Assembly: GCA_963786225.1 (NCBI GenBank)
Contig: CAWAYQ010000001.1
Span: 124,001 to 188,000 of the forward strand
Length of the DNA stretch: 64,000 nt
Reading direction: 5' to 3'
From: Flaviflagellibacter sp963786225
GTDB lineage: Bacteria; Pseudomonadota; Alphaproteobacteria; Rhizobiales; Methylopilaceae
A model generated the notes under the pieces. The model saw only the letters and a program-made list of their open reading frames with translations, had not been told where the DNA came from and searched no databases. The position numbers and the translations under genes were made by a program. Each line of letters opens with the position of its first letter. The first letter of the stretch is position 1. This document shows, piece after piece, positions 1-9,027 of this stretch.

Positions 1-84
1 TCGGGTCACGGCTTGCCGTAGGACTGCTCCGCAAGAGGGGCAGAGAAGGGTCGAGAGTTCTCGTTCCGGCCAGAAATTGGCCTG

Positions 85-267
85 TCAATGGACGGTCGGA
101 TTCGCCGCCAAAAGTGCGAGATTAATGTAGCACAACATCATGATCGTATGCCCGCCGGGCCATCCCACCGCGGCTTCGGTGCCCTCGACACTTCGCAATT
201 CCACCGTTGCCGAGACCATCGCAATTCCTCTTATGACATGACCGGCCCCGCCTTCTACGAGAGCCAC
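85..267 (-). pseudogene. possible truncated OsmC-like fragment
   Basis: This is a 60-codon reading frame just downstream of the peroxiredoxin gene on the same strand. A likelier internal start is the ATG near 219, preceded by a GAGGA box. From there the first 25 residues (MVSATVELRSVEGTEAAVGW and on) resemble, from memory, the N-terminus of OsmC-type hydroperoxide reductases. The similarity stops abruptly at GGHTI, and the frame ends after about 20 unrelated residues. Peroxide resistance would suit the neighbour. The call is an inference from a short stretch, and a chance frame is possible. Confidence 0.25.
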
Positions 268-812
268 TCAATCACGTCCCCCGCGCTCCGGTCCGGCGGG
301 AACACCGGGTAGAAGACGTGCTCCACCTTGCCGTCCCTGATGACCAGCGTGAAGCGCTTCAACAGCGTCATCCCTCCGGCCTCGAAGGTAGGCAGGTTCA
401 TCGCGCGGGTCAGCTTCAACTGCTCGTCCGACAGGATCGCGAATGGCAGATGCAAGCGTTCGGCGGCTTCCCGCTGGTAGTCCGGAGATTGCGTCGAGAG
501 ACCGAAAAGGTGATCCACTCCCAGCGCCTTCAATTCCGCGAAATGGTCACGGAACGAGCAGGACTGCGGAGTACACCCCCGCGCGCCGGGGATCATGTCC
601 CACCCCTCGGGGTTTTCGACGCCGGCTCTCCCCGTCCGGGGGTAGGCGTAAACAACGATGCGGCCCTCCAGCGCCGACAGATCAACGGTTCCGCCGTCGG
701 TAGCAGGAAGTGATGCAGATGCCATCCGCGCGCCGACGAGGTGGCGTGTGGCCCCATCGTCAACCGGTGCCGGAATCGTCGACCAATCGGGGGCGTCCAC
801 GATGCTCTTCAT
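255..812 (-). CDS. peroxiredoxin, PrxQ/BCP-like
   Basis: This 185-residue protein has a thioredoxin-fold AhpC/TSA domain. The motif GCTPQSCSFRDHF places the probable peroxidatic Cys80 and resolving Cys85 in the C-x4-C spacing typical of the PrxQ/bacterioferritin comigratory subclass. It would reduce hydrogen peroxide or organic peroxides using thioredoxin, in the cytoplasm. The ATG at 812 was chosen because the domain begins soon after it. An ATG at 824 would add four residues, and the frame is open back to 950 without homology. It is transcribed divergently from radA, so the promoters of both genes lie in 813-976. Confidence 0.85.
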   Translation of the reverse strand: MKSIVDAPDWSTIPAPVDDGATRHLVGARMASASLPATDGGTVDLSALEGRIVVYAYPRTGRAGVENPEGWDMIPGARGCTPQSCSFRDHFAELKALGVDHLFGLSTQSPDYQREAAERLHLPFAILSDEQLKLTRAMNLPTFEAGGMTLLKRFTLVIRDGKVEHVFYPVFPPDRSAGDVIEWLS

Positions 813-976
813 GGCAGGTCTCATTCGTTGGCTTCGCTGGCCGAATTCTCGGCTTTCTCTTGTAACTTGGCGCCCTATTCGCCGCCACCGGCTCGGCATC
901 AAGAACAAATAAGGAACATTTCTCTGGCCAAGCGCTCCCAGGTCCGGCATTCTCCGGATTCTGCGGAGCGATTCTC

Positions 977-2387
977 ATGGCGAAATCCCGGTCCACCTTC
1001 GTTTGCCAGGCCTGCGGCGGAGCCCATAACCGCTGGAATGGCCGCTGCGAAGCCTGCGGCGCCTGGAACACCATTGTCGAGGAAGCCGCCTCCGCTCCGG
1101 TCGCCAAGGGCAGTTCCATCTCCGTTCGCGGGGGACGCACCGTAGCGCTCGAAGGCCTCGGCGGGGCGATCGACGAAGCGCCCCGCCTGCAATGCGGCAT
1201 TTCCGAATTCGACCGCGTCACCGGCGGCGGCTTCGTGCGCGGCTCGGCCGTGCTTCTCGGCGGCGAGCCCGGCATCGGCAAATCCACGCTTCTTATCCAG
1301 GCCGCGGCCGCGCTCGGCCCGCGCCGAACACCGGATCGTCTATATCTCCGGCGAAGAAGCGACCGCCCAGATCCGCATGCGCGCCGAACGGCTCGGCCTG
1401 TCGGACGCGCCGGTCGAACTCGGCGCCGAAACCAATATCGAAGATATCCTGACGACACTTTCCACGGGGCCGGTGCCGCGTCTCGTCGTCATCGACTCGA
1501 TCCAGACCATGTGGACCTCGGCGGTCGAATCCGCGCCCGGCACCGTCACGCAGGTCCGCGCCTCGGCGCAGGCTCTGATCCGGTTCGCGAAGACCTCCGG
1601 CTCAGCCGTCATTCTCGTCGGCCACGTCACCAAGGACGGACAGATCGCCGGTCCTCGCGTCGTCGAGCATATGGTCGATGCCGTGCTGTCCTTCGAGGGC
1701 GAGCAGGGTCACGCCTTCCGCATTCTGCGCGCCCAGAAAAACCGCTTCGGCGCGACCGACGAGATCGGCGTTTTCTCCATGACCGGGCGCGGGCTGGAAG
1801 ATGTCGCCAATCCGTCCGCGCTGTTTCTGTCGAGCCGCGACGTCGCCGCGCCGGGCGTCGCGGTGTTCGCCGGCATGGAAGGCACGCGGCCGATCCTCGT
1901 CGAGATCCAGGCCCTGGTTGCGCCCTCCTCGCTCGGCACGCCGCGCCGCGCCGTGGTCGGCTGGGATTCCAACCGGTTGTCGATGGTGCTCGCCGTTCTC
2001 GAAGCCCATGCGGGCCTGCGTCTCGGCGGACACGACGTCTATCTCAACGTCGCGGGCGGCCTGCGCATCCAGGAACCCGCAGCCGACATCGCGGTGGCGG
2101 CCGCCCTCGTCTCGTCCTTCGCCAATTCCGTACTGCCGCAGGACAGCGTGTTCTTCGGCGAGGTCAGCCTGTCCGGCTCGGTGCGTCCCGTCGCCCATGC
2201 CGGGCTACGCATGAAGGAAGCGACGCGCCTCGGCTTCTCGCGCGCCATCGGCCCGTCGGGTTCGCCGAGTTCCAGCGGCAAATCCGAGTCGGGAATCAGC
2301 CTGAACGGCCTGACCTCACTCGATTCGCTGGTCGCGGATATCGCGGCGCGGGGCGTCCGGGCCGGCCGTCCCCAAGCAGTTGCATAG
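977..2387 (+). pseudogene. radA: DNA repair protein RadA, interrupted by a single-base frameshift
   Basis: RadA is a RecA-like branch-migration ATPase with a Lon-like C-terminal domain. The first frame has the zinc finger (Cys10, 13, 24, 27) and Walker A GGEPGIGKS at residues 95-103. The second frame continues with YISGEEA, the RadA-specific KNRFG motif (AQKNRFGATDEIG) and the Lon-like segment (NVAGGLRIQEPAADIAVAA). The frames join at a GG doublet at 1316-1317. Removing one G gives a continuous protein of about 469 residues, the normal RadA length. As written, translation leaves the RadA frame near residue 113. A sequencing error is more likely than a true null because both halves are fully conserved. 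cvpA and purF follow on the same strand. Confidence 0.9.
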
Positions 2388-2508
2388 GACGCGGCCCTGT
2401 GTCCCGTATTCATGCGTGACGCGAAGGAAAGGCAAGGCTATAAGGGCGCCGCGACGGGCGGACCGTTGAGTCCTCCAGATTTCTTGATCCGACCGCCAGG
2501 GCGATTAC

Positions 2509-3201
2509 ATGCCGATCACGCTCCTCGATTTCATCGTTCTCGGCGTTATCCTTCTGTCGGCCCTTCTGGCCATGATCCGCGGCTTCACCCGTGAAGTCCT
2601 GTCGATCGCCTCCTGGGCGGCGGCGGCGGCGGCCACGATCTACTTCCTTCCGGATGTGCGCGACTGGGCCCGAACCCAGATCGACCTGGAACCGAAGATC
2701 CTCGCCGATGTCATTGCCGGGGCTGGTATTTTCCTCATCACCCTGATGCTCGTCTCGCTCGTGACGATGCGACTCTCCGATTTCATCCTCGACAGCCGCG
2801 TCGGCCCGTTCGACCGCGCTCTCGGTTTCCTCTACGGCGCCGGCCGGGGGTTCCTCCTCGCCATCATCGCCTTCCTGTTCTTCGCCTGGCTCGTCCCGGA
2901 ACGCTCGCAGCCCGTTTGGGTCGCCGACAGTGCGTCGCGGCCCGTCCTGGAAAGCGCCGGACAATCGCTTCTCGCGATGTTGCCGGAAGACCCCGAAGCC
3001 ACCATCTTGAAGCGGCTGAAAGGTATTCCCGGCACAGGAGATCCGGCGACGGTGCCGGATTCGGATCCCGCGGCGCCGGGCGCGCCGCCCGCCGAAGGCG
3101 GTGCACCGCCGGCCGAGCCCGCGCCGGGTGAAACCGGCTATCGGCCGACGGATCAGCAGGAAATGCAGCGCCTGCAGAACACGACCAAGGCGCCTAACTG
3201 A
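2509..3201 (+). CDS. cvpA: CvpA family membrane protein
   Basis: This 230-residue inner-membrane protein has four predicted transmembrane segments in the first 130 residues, starting with LLDFIVLGVILLSALLAMIRG. The CvpA signature (GFTREVLSIASW) lies near residue 30. The C-terminal 60 residues are a Pro/Ala-rich cytoplasmic tail, longer than in E. coli CvpA. The family is linked to colicin V export, envelope stress and purine-synthesis loci. As in many proteobacteria, purF lies directly downstream (36 bp), which supports the assignment and suggests co-transcription. Confidence 0.88.
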   Translation: MPITLLDFIVLGVILLSALLAMIRGFTREVLSIASWAAAAAATIYFLPDVRDWARTQIDLEPKILADVIAGAGIFLITLMLVSLVTMRLSDFILDSRVGPFDRALGFLYGAGRGFLLAIIAFLFFAWLVPERSQPVWVADSASRPVLESAGQSLLAMLPEDPEATILKRLKGIPGTGDPATVPDSDPAAPGAPPAEGGAPPAEPAPGETGYRPTDQQEMQRLQNTTKAPN

Positions 3202-3237
3202 TTTCGGATCCGCATCAGGCCGGTCCAGGAGCGTGCA

Positions 3238-4722
3238 ATGAACATACTGGCCGGAGGAAGCTCCACGGACGATTTCTGGCGCGAGCTGGAAGCAGATCGT
3301 CTTCATGAGGAATGCGGCGTCTTCGGCGTCTTCGGTCATCCGGATGCCGCCGCCATCACGGCGCTCGGCCTTCACGCCCTCCAGCATCGCGGTCAGGAAG
3401 CATCCGGCATCGTCACCTACGACGGCAACCGCTTCCACGCTGAAAAACGCCTCGGTCTCGTCGGCGACAACTTCTCGGACGCTTCCGTCATCGCCCGCCT
3501 GCCCGGCTCGGCCGCGATCGGCCACAACCGCTATTCCACGACCGGCGAAACCATTCTCCGCAACGTTCAGCCGCTGTTCGCGGAACTCGAGACCGGCGGC
3601 TTCGCCATCGGCCACAACGGCAATCTCACCAACGGCCTGACACTCCGCAAACAGCTCGTGCGCGACGGCGCGCTGTGCCAGTCGACGACCGACACCGAAG
3701 TCGTGCTGCATCTCGTGGCCCGCAGCCAGCGCAACCGCTTCCTCGACCGCTTCATCGACGCCATACGCCAGCTCGAGGGCGCCTACGCCTTCGTCGCGCT
3801 TTCAACCAAGAAACTGATCGGCGCGCGCGATCCGCTCGGCATCCGTCCGCTCGTTCTCGGCCAGCTCGACGGCCATTACATCCTCGCCTCGGAGACCTGC
3901 GCGCTCGACACGATCGGCGCGAAGTACATACGCGACATCGAGAACGGCGAAGTCGTCGTCATCAGCGAAGACGGGATCGAATCCCACAAGCCGTTCCCGC
4001 CGCAGCGCGCCCGGCCCTGCATCTTCGAATTCATCTATTTCTCGCGTCCGGACTCGGTCGTTCAGGGCAAGAGCGTCTACGATGTCCGCAAGCGCATGGG
4101 CGTTGAGCTCGCGCGCGAAAGCGCGGTCGATGCCGATGTCATCGTTCCGATCCCGGATTCCGGCGTGCCCGCGGCGCTCGGCTTCAGCCAGGCGAGCGGC
4201 ATCCCGTTCGAACTCGGCATTATCCGCAACCATTATGTCGGCCGCACCTTCATCCAGCCGACGCAGCGCATCCGCGAACTCGGCGTGCGCCTGAAGCATT
4301 CCGCCAATCGCTCGCAGGTCGAAGGCAAGCGCATCGTCCTGATCGACGACAGCCTCGTGCGCGGCACGACCTCGGTGAAGATCGTGCAGATGATGCGCGA
4401 CGCGGGAGCCAAGGAAGTGCATTTCCGGCTCGCCAGCCCGCCGATCACGCATTCGGATTTCTACGGCATCGACACGCCCGAACGCGACAAGCTGCTCGCC
4501 GCGCGCATGAACCTCGAAGAGATGCGCAAATTCGTCAATGCGGACACCCTCGCCTTCCTGTCCATCGACGGCCTCTACCGCGCGATGGGCGAAGAAGCGC
4601 GCGACCCGGCGCGGCCGCTCTACACCGATCACTGCTTCACCGGCGATTATCCGACGCTTCTCACGGACATGACCGGCGAAACGCATCCGAAGCAGCTTTC
4701 GCTTCTCGCTGAAGCAGGCTGA
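3238..4722 (+). CDS. purF: amidophosphoribosyltransferase
   Basis: PurF catalyses the first committed step of purine synthesis: PRPP plus glutamine to 5-phosphoribosylamine. The protein has 494 residues. The class II glutaminase nucleophile is Cys26 in EECGVFG, so about 25 N-terminal residues would be removed by propeptide processing. The glutaminase domain has HRGQEASG and IGHNRYST. The PRTase domain has IVPIPDSGVP and the PRPP-binding loop VLIDDSLVRGTTS. It follows cvpA and precedes an SDR gene by 10 bp. Length and motifs are normal for the family. Confidence 0.97.
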   Translation: MNILAGGSSTDDFWRELEADRLHEECGVFGVFGHPDAAAITALGLHALQHRGQEASGIVTYDGNRFHAEKRLGLVGDNFSDASVIARLPGSAAIGHNRYSTTGETILRNVQPLFAELETGGFAIGHNGNLTNGLTLRKQLVRDGALCQSTTDTEVVLHLVARSQRNRFLDRFIDAIRQLEGAYAFVALSTKKLIGARDPLGIRPLVLGQLDGHYILASETCALDTIGAKYIRDIENGEVVVISEDGIESHKPFPPQRARPCIFEFIYFSRPDSVVQGKSVYDVRKRMGVELARESAVDADVIVPIPDSGVPAALGFSQASGIPFELGIIRNHYVGRTFIQPTQRIRELGVRLKHSANRSQVEGKRIVLIDDSLVRGTTSVKIVQMMRDAGAKEVHFRLASPPITHSDFYGIDTPERDKLLAARMNLEEMRKFVNADTLAFLSIDGLYRAMGEEARDPARPLYTDHCFTGDYPTLLTDMTGETHPKQLSLLAEAG

Positions 4723-4732
4723 TCCTCTTCCG

Positions 4733-5476
4733 ATGTCAGCTCCAGATCTTAACGGCAGGATCGCGCTCGTCACCGGCGCCTCGCGCGGCATCGGCGCCGC
4801 CGTGGCTGAACTCCTGGCCGCGGCCGGTGCGCATATCGTGGCCGTCGCGCGGACGACCGGCGGCCTCGAAGCACTCGACGACCGCATCAGGGAAAAGGGC
4901 GGCACCGCCACCCTCGTTCCGCTCGACCTCATGGATTACGACGGCATCGACCGTCTCGGCGGCGCGCTCTATGAGCGCTTCGGCAAGCTCGACATCCTCG
5001 TCGGCAATGCCGGCTTGCTCGGCCCGCTGAGCCCGCTCGGCCATATTGATCCGAAGCAGTGGGAGAATGTGCTGGCGGTCAATGTCACCGCGAACTGGCG
5101 TCTCATCCGCTCGATGGATCCGCTCTTGCGCCGGTCCGATGCCGGCCGCGCGGTCTTCATCAGCTCGGGCGCCGCGACCAATGTCCGCGCCTTCTGGGGC
5201 CCGTATTCGGTGTCGAAGGCGGCGCTCGATGCGCTTGTACGCACATACGCCGAAGAGACGCGCACCACGCCCGTCCGCGTCAATCTCTTCAATCCCGGAC
5301 CGACGCGGACGAAGATGCGGGCTCAGGCCATGCCGGGCGAAGACCCGATGACGCTGCCGACGCCCGAAGAGATCGCCGCGCATATCGTGAAACTTGTGGA
5401 TCCCGCGCTGAGCGAAACCGGAATGCTCTACGACGCGAAACCCGCGCGGTTTCTCAGCTTTCAGCGTCCCGTTTAG
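4733..5476 (+). CDS. short-chain dehydrogenase/reductase
   Basis: This 247-residue classical SDR is an NAD(P)-dependent oxidoreductase. It has the nucleotide-binding TGASRGIG motif at residues 14-21, NAG at 92-94, a catalytic Ser near 144 and Tyr158-x3-Lys162 (YSVSK). The PGPTRTKM segment is the usual substrate-loop region. The gene starts 10 bp after purF and is probably co-transcribed with it. Its last 23 bp overlap the 3' end of the convergent der gene. The substrate cannot be told from sequence. Confidence 0.88.
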   Translation: MSAPDLNGRIALVTGASRGIGAAVAELLAAAGAHIVAVARTTGGLEALDDRIREKGGTATLVPLDLMDYDGIDRLGGALYERFGKLDILVGNAGLLGPLSPLGHIDPKQWENVLAVNVTANWRLIRSMDPLLRRSDAGRAVFISSGAATNVRAFWGPYSVSKAALDALVRTYAEETRTTPVRVNLFNPGPTRTKMRAQAMPGEDPMTLPTPEEIAAHIVKLVDPALSETGMLYDAKPARFLSFQRPV

Positions 5477-6827
5477 ACCCGCCCTCTCCGAACGGATTTT
5501 TCGGCTCGCGGAAGGTGAGACGGATCGGCGTACCCGGCAGTTCGAACGCTTCGCGCAGGCCATTTACGAGATAGCGCACATAGCTTTCCGGCAGCGCTTT
5601 CGTGCGCGTGCCGAACAGAACAAAGCTCGGCGGCCGCGCTTTGGTCTGGGTCATGTAGCGCAGCTTGACCCGAGAGCCGCGCACCGCCGGCGGCGGATGC
5701 TGCTGCAGCACACCTTCGAGCCAGCGGTTGATCTTGGCCGTCGGGACGCGCTTGTTCCAGATTTCGTAGGCCTGGAGAACGCCCTGCATCAGGCGGTCGA
5801 TGCCTTCGCCGGTCGCGCCCGACACTGCGACGAGTTGCATGCCGCGCACCTGTGACAGAAGCCGGTCGGCGGATTCGCGATGACGTTTCATCGCGCCGGC
5901 GCGGTCTTCGATCAAATCCCATTTGTTGAGCGCGATGACGAGCGAGCGGCCTTCGCGCGAGACGAGATCGGCGATCTGCAGATCCTGCTTCTCGAACGGA
6001 ATGGTCGCGTCGAGGAGAACGACCACGACCTCCGCGTACTGGATCGAGCGCAGCGCATCCGAGACCGCGAGCTTTTCGAGCTTGTCCTGCACCTTCGCCT
6101 TGCGCCGCATGCCGGCGGTGTCGACGAGACGGATTTCCTTGCCGCGCCAGTTGAGCGGGACGGAAATGGAATCGCGCGTAATGCCGGCCTCGGGGCCGGT
6201 CAGCATCCGGTCTTCGCCGATCAGCCGGTTGATGAGCGTCGACTTGCCGGCGTTCGGGCGCCCGACGATCGCAACCGAGAGTGGGCCGCGCGGCCCCTCC
6301 TCTTCGCTCTCGTCTTCCTCCGCGTCGAACTCGGCATCGCCGAGCGCACCGCGCAGGGCCTGGTAGAGATCGGCGAAGCCTTCGCCGTGTTCGGCCGACA
6401 GCGGAACCGGATCGCCGAGCCCGAGCTGGAACGCCTCGTACGCACCGGCGGTGCCCTCCTTGCCTTCCGCCTTGTTGGCGACAAGCACGACGGGCTTTCC
6501 GGATTTGCGGACGATCTCGGCGAAATGGCGGTCGTCAGGCATGAGGCCGCTGCGCGCATCGACGACGAAGAGAATCGCATCCGCGTCGGCGATGGCAGCC
6601 ACCGTCTGCGCCGTCATGCGGCCGGCGAGCGAAGACTGTTCCGCATCCTCAAGACCGGCAGTGTCGACGGCGGTGAATTCGAAATCCCCGACACTGGCCG
6701 CGCCTTCGCGGCGGTCGCGCGTCACGCCCGGCTGATCGTCGACCAGCGCGAGGCGCTTGCCGACGAGACGGTTGAACAAAGTGGATTTGCCGACGTTCGG
6801 GCGGCCGATGATTGCTATGACGGGCAT
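5454..6827 (-). CDS. der: ribosome biogenesis GTPase Der (EngA)
   Basis: Der is an essential double GTPase required for 50S subunit maturation. The protein has 457 residues. The first G domain has GRPNVGKS at residues 8-15, DTAGLED, and NKAE in place of the usual NKxD. The second G domain has GRPNAGKST at 189-197, DTAGMRRKAK and NKWD. The two are joined by an acidic linker (about 165-180), and a KH-like C-terminal domain follows. The gene is convergent with the SDR gene (23-bp overlap). The tetratricopeptide protein and lipoprotein genes upstream may share its transcript. Confidence 0.96.
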   Translation of the reverse strand: MPVIAIIGRPNVGKSTLFNRLVGKRLALVDDQPGVTRDRREGAASVGDFEFTAVDTAGLEDAEQSSLAGRMTAQTVAAIADADAILFVVDARSGLMPDDRHFAEIVRKSGKPVVLVANKAEGKEGTAGAYEAFQLGLGDPVPLSAEHGEGFADLYQALRGALGDAEFDAEEDESEEEGPRGPLSVAIVGRPNAGKSTLINRLIGEDRMLTGPEAGITRDSISVPLNWRGKEIRLVDTAGMRRKAKVQDKLEKLAVSDALRSIQYAEVVVVLLDATIPFEKQDLQIADLVSREGRSLVIALNKWDLIEDRAGAMKRHRESADRLLSQVRGMQLVAVSGATGEGIDRLMQGVLQAYEIWNKRVPTAKINRWLEGVLQQHPPPAVRGSRVKLRYMTQTKARPPSFVLFGTRTKALPESYVRYLVNGLREAFELPGTPIRLTFREPKNPFGEGGSKRDAES

Positions 6828-6854
6828 TGGCCGACTTTCCCGCGTGCTGAGCGC

Positions 6855-7220
6855 TTAGCGCGGATTGGGTGGCAGCGGAGGCGCCGGAGGCACCTGATAT
6901 TGCTGCTTGCGGGGCGCGGTGGTTTGGGTTGCCGTGGCCGGAGCGGCATTCGGGTCGGTGCCCGGAGCCGGAGGCGGCGTGGAGGCCGCCGGAGCAGCGA
7001 CGTGATCGGCCGGCATGGTGGCGCCGACATAATCGCTGTTCGGCGGGGGCAGCTTGCGGGGGCCCGCAAAGCTCGTACCCGGCGCGAACACCGGGCGGCG
7101 TTCGCCCGGAAGAATCTTATCCTTCTCGGCGAACGGGTTCATTTTCGAAACGGATCCGCATCCCGCCAGAGCGAGGGTTGAGGCGCAGAGAAGAAGAAGA
7201 GTGGCGATGCGACGTGACAT
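6855..7220 (-). CDS. proline-rich lipoprotein
   Basis: This roughly 121-residue protein has a lipoprotein signal peptide: a basic MSRRI start, a hydrophobic run and the lipobox LALAGC, so Cys20 would be lipidated. The rest is low-complexity, rich in Pro, Ala and Thr, ending PPAPPLPPNPR. The start at 7220 follows a good AAGGA box about ten bases upstream. An ATG at 7244 overlaps the stop of the upstream gene in an ATGA arrangement and would add eight residues. It lies between the tetratricopeptide protein gene and der, and might take part in envelope assembly. Function is unknown. Confidence 0.65.
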   Translation of the reverse strand: MSRRIATLLLLCASTLALAGCGSVSKMNPFAEKDKILPGERRPVFAPGTSFAGPRKLPPPNSDYVGATMPADHVAAPAASTPPPAPGTDPNAAPATATQTTAPRKQQYQVPPAPPLPPNPR

Positions 7221-7240
7221 GATGCGCTTGTCCTTGAACA

Positions 7241-7990
7241 TCATGGCGCTGGCGGGGCAGCGGGAGCGGGCGAACCGGCTTCGGCCGGTCCCGGGGCGGG
7301 CATGGGAGCGGATGCGGGCGGTAGCGCCGGCGAGCCTGCAAGTTCGGCGCCGGAGGCGAGATCGAGCAGAAGCTGGCCCCGCGCGCGCGCGCCCTGCGGC
7401 GTCTCGATGTCGGAAATGAGTTCCTGTGCCCAACGGCGGGTGTCGGCGACATTGCCGGCCTTCCAGGCGGCAAGGGCCAGGATTTCGCGGGCGGAATGGC
7501 GCCAGCTGTTGCCTGTCGCGGCCAGCGGCTCGACGCGGCTCGCGACATCGGCCTGGCTGCCGGTATCGACCAGAAGGAGCGCGGCCCGGATGCGGGCAAG
7601 ATCGCGCGCCGGGGAAGACACCGAAATATCCTGCGCTATCTCGTCGAAGCGCGCCGCCGCGGCGGCCTTGTCCGTCGCCGCCAGGTCACTCGCCGCGCGG
7701 AAGCGGGCCAACAGGGCGTAGCCGCCGGGACCATCCTTCGCGATCGCCTCCAGCGCGGCCGCGGCCTGGGCGCTGTTGTTCTCCTGCCGGGTCAGTGCCA
7801 AAGCAGCCTCGAAGCGGGCCCCGGTTTCCTCGGCCTGCTTGGCCGAATACCACTCCCACGCGCGCATGCCCGCGACGCCGAGCACGATCAGCACCGCGAC
7901 CGCAATGACGATGGGACCGAAGCGCTTCCACAGGCGCGTCATCCGCTCGCGGCGGAGGTCCTCTTCGATCTCGTTGAAAATGTCCGCCAT
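7241..7990 (-). CDS. YfgM-like tetratricopeptide membrane protein
   Basis: This 249-residue protein has a short cytoplasmic N-terminus (MADIFNEIEEDLRRERM), one transmembrane helix at about residues 25-45, and a periplasmic helical domain of the TPR_21/YfgM type. The C-terminus is Pro/Ala-rich. YfgM relatives associate with the Sec translocon and periplasmic chaperones, and their genes often lie next to der, as here. The stop overlaps a possible ATG of the lipoprotein gene, so the two are probably translationally coupled. Confidence 0.82.
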   Translation of the reverse strand: MADIFNEIEEDLRRERMTRLWKRFGPIVIAVAVLIVLGVAGMRAWEWYSAKQAEETGARFEAALALTRQENNSAQAAAALEAIAKDGPGGYALLARFRAASDLAATDKAAAAARFDEIAQDISVSSPARDLARIRAALLLVDTGSQADVASRVEPLAATGNSWRHSAREILALAAWKAGNVADTRRWAQELISDIETPQGARARGQLLLDLASGAELAGSPALPPASAPMPAPGPAEAGSPAPAAPPAP

Positions 7991-8119
7991 GACAGTCCGT
8001 CTGTGAAGTGAGTCTGCCCGTTTGGGGAGCGGCGCGCACCATAGACATGCAGGGGTGCAGAGGCAAACTTTGTGTCAACGCGAACTATTCGGCACCGCTT
8101 CGACATGCGCCATCCCCGA

Positions 8120-8150
8120 AAAACAGAAAAGGCGCCCAAAAGGCGCCTTT
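8120..8150 (-). terminator. rho-independent terminator after the DUF1127 gene
   Basis: A perfect stem of AAAGGCGCC and GGCGCCTTT with a five-base loop lies 24 bp beyond the stop of the DUF1127 gene. Read on the minus strand it is followed by a T-rich stretch (TTTTCTGTTTTT). Confidence 0.85.
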
Positions 8151-8173
8151 CGCTGTTCCCGCCGCGGGAAATG

Positions 8174-8317
8174 TCAGCGCGTGCGGCCGTACACGACATT
8201 GACGATGTCCTGGCGCGGAATGCCGACATCCTTCAACAGGCGGTCGTCCATGCCTCGAAGATGGCTGACGGCGCGACGACGGGCAATTGCAGTCCTGATA
8301 AAATGAATAATAAACAC
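8174..8317 (-). CDS. DUF1127 small protein
   Basis: This 47-residue basic protein starts with GTG at 8317, nine bases after a strong AAAGGAG box. It ends with the characteristic DUF1127 helix (RGMDDRLLKDVGIPRQDI), followed by VYGRTR. Short DUF1127 proteins are abundant in Hyphomicrobiales, and some act in RNA maturation, phosphate or arginine metabolism. The gene is single, with its own terminator directly downstream. The assignment rests on the conserved helix and the clean expression signals. Confidence 0.88.
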   Translation of the reverse strand: MFIIHFIRTAIARRRAVSHLRGMDDRLLKDVGIPRQDIVNVVYGRTR

Positions 8318-8481
8318 GGGTTAGGGCTCCTTTCGCCGTTTTAATAGGCATCTGGCGCACTTTCCGCCATGCACAGGTTCGCAACCCGGCTATGCATTGC
8401 TCATCCCGCGATCAAACCTTGCGTTAACTCAATTCTGACATCCCTATAGGGACGCTTCAGGCTGAAGCTGCTGGGACCTTT

Positions 8482-9027
8482 ATGATCCGGGTGGATTTCA
8501 ACAAACTGCGCTTTCTCGTCATCGACGACAACGCGCATATGCGCCGTATTCTGCGGACGCTCCTGCATGGCTTCGGCGCCCGCGAAGTCTATGAGGCCGA
8601 GGACGGCGCAGCGGGTCTCGAAGCCTACACCACCTATCTTCCGGACATCGTCATCACCGACTGGGCCATGCCGATTTTCGACGGACTCGAACTGACCGCG
8701 ATGATCCGCAAGCCCGGCGCCAATGCGAACCCCTATGCACCCATCATCATGCTGACCGGCCATTCGGAAAAGAGCCGCGTCCTGCGCGCCCGCGATGCCG
8801 GCGTCACCGAATTCCTGTGCAAGCCGATTTCGGCCAAGGCGCTTTACCAGCGCATTCTCAACGTGGTCGTGAACCCGCGTTCCTTTGTACAGACAAAGGA
8901 CTATTTCGGACCCGACCGGCGCCGCACGCCGTCGGCAAACTATATCGGCCCCGAACGCCGCACCGGCGGCGATGTCGAAGTCATCGAGCAGCAGCCGCTC
9001 TACAACAAAGCGCGGGGGGCAATATGA
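8482..9027 (+). CDS. CheY-like response regulator
   Basis: This 181-residue protein has one receiver domain at about residues 8-130. The acidic pocket is Asp15/Asp16, the phosphoacceptor is Asp60 (VITDWAMP), and the switch residues lie in MLTGH and LCKPIS. The 50-residue tail has no DNA-binding domain but carries the repeated motif GPDRRR/GPERR. No histidine kinase is nearby. The stop overlaps the start of the downstream Hpt-like gene (ATGA), so both proteins are made together and probably act in the same phosphorelay. Confidence 0.88.
   Translation: MIRVDFNKLRFLVIDDNAHMRRILRTLLHGFGAREVYEAEDGAAGLEAYTTYLPDIVITDWAMPIFDGLELTAMIRKPGANANPYAPIIMLTGHSEKSRVLRARDAGVTEFLCKPISAKALYQRILNVVVNPRSFVQTKDYFGPDRRRTPSANYIGPERRTGGDVEVIEQQPLYNKARGAI

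Noticed and set aside
2410..3711. 433-codon minus-strand frame over cvpA and purF
   Set aside because: Antisense shadow of two well-conserved genes. The translation is Arg/Glu/Asp-rich with no domain.
5880..7181. 433-codon plus-strand frame over der
   Set aside because: Antisense to the fully conserved Der protein. Long frames of this kind are expected in GC-rich DNA.
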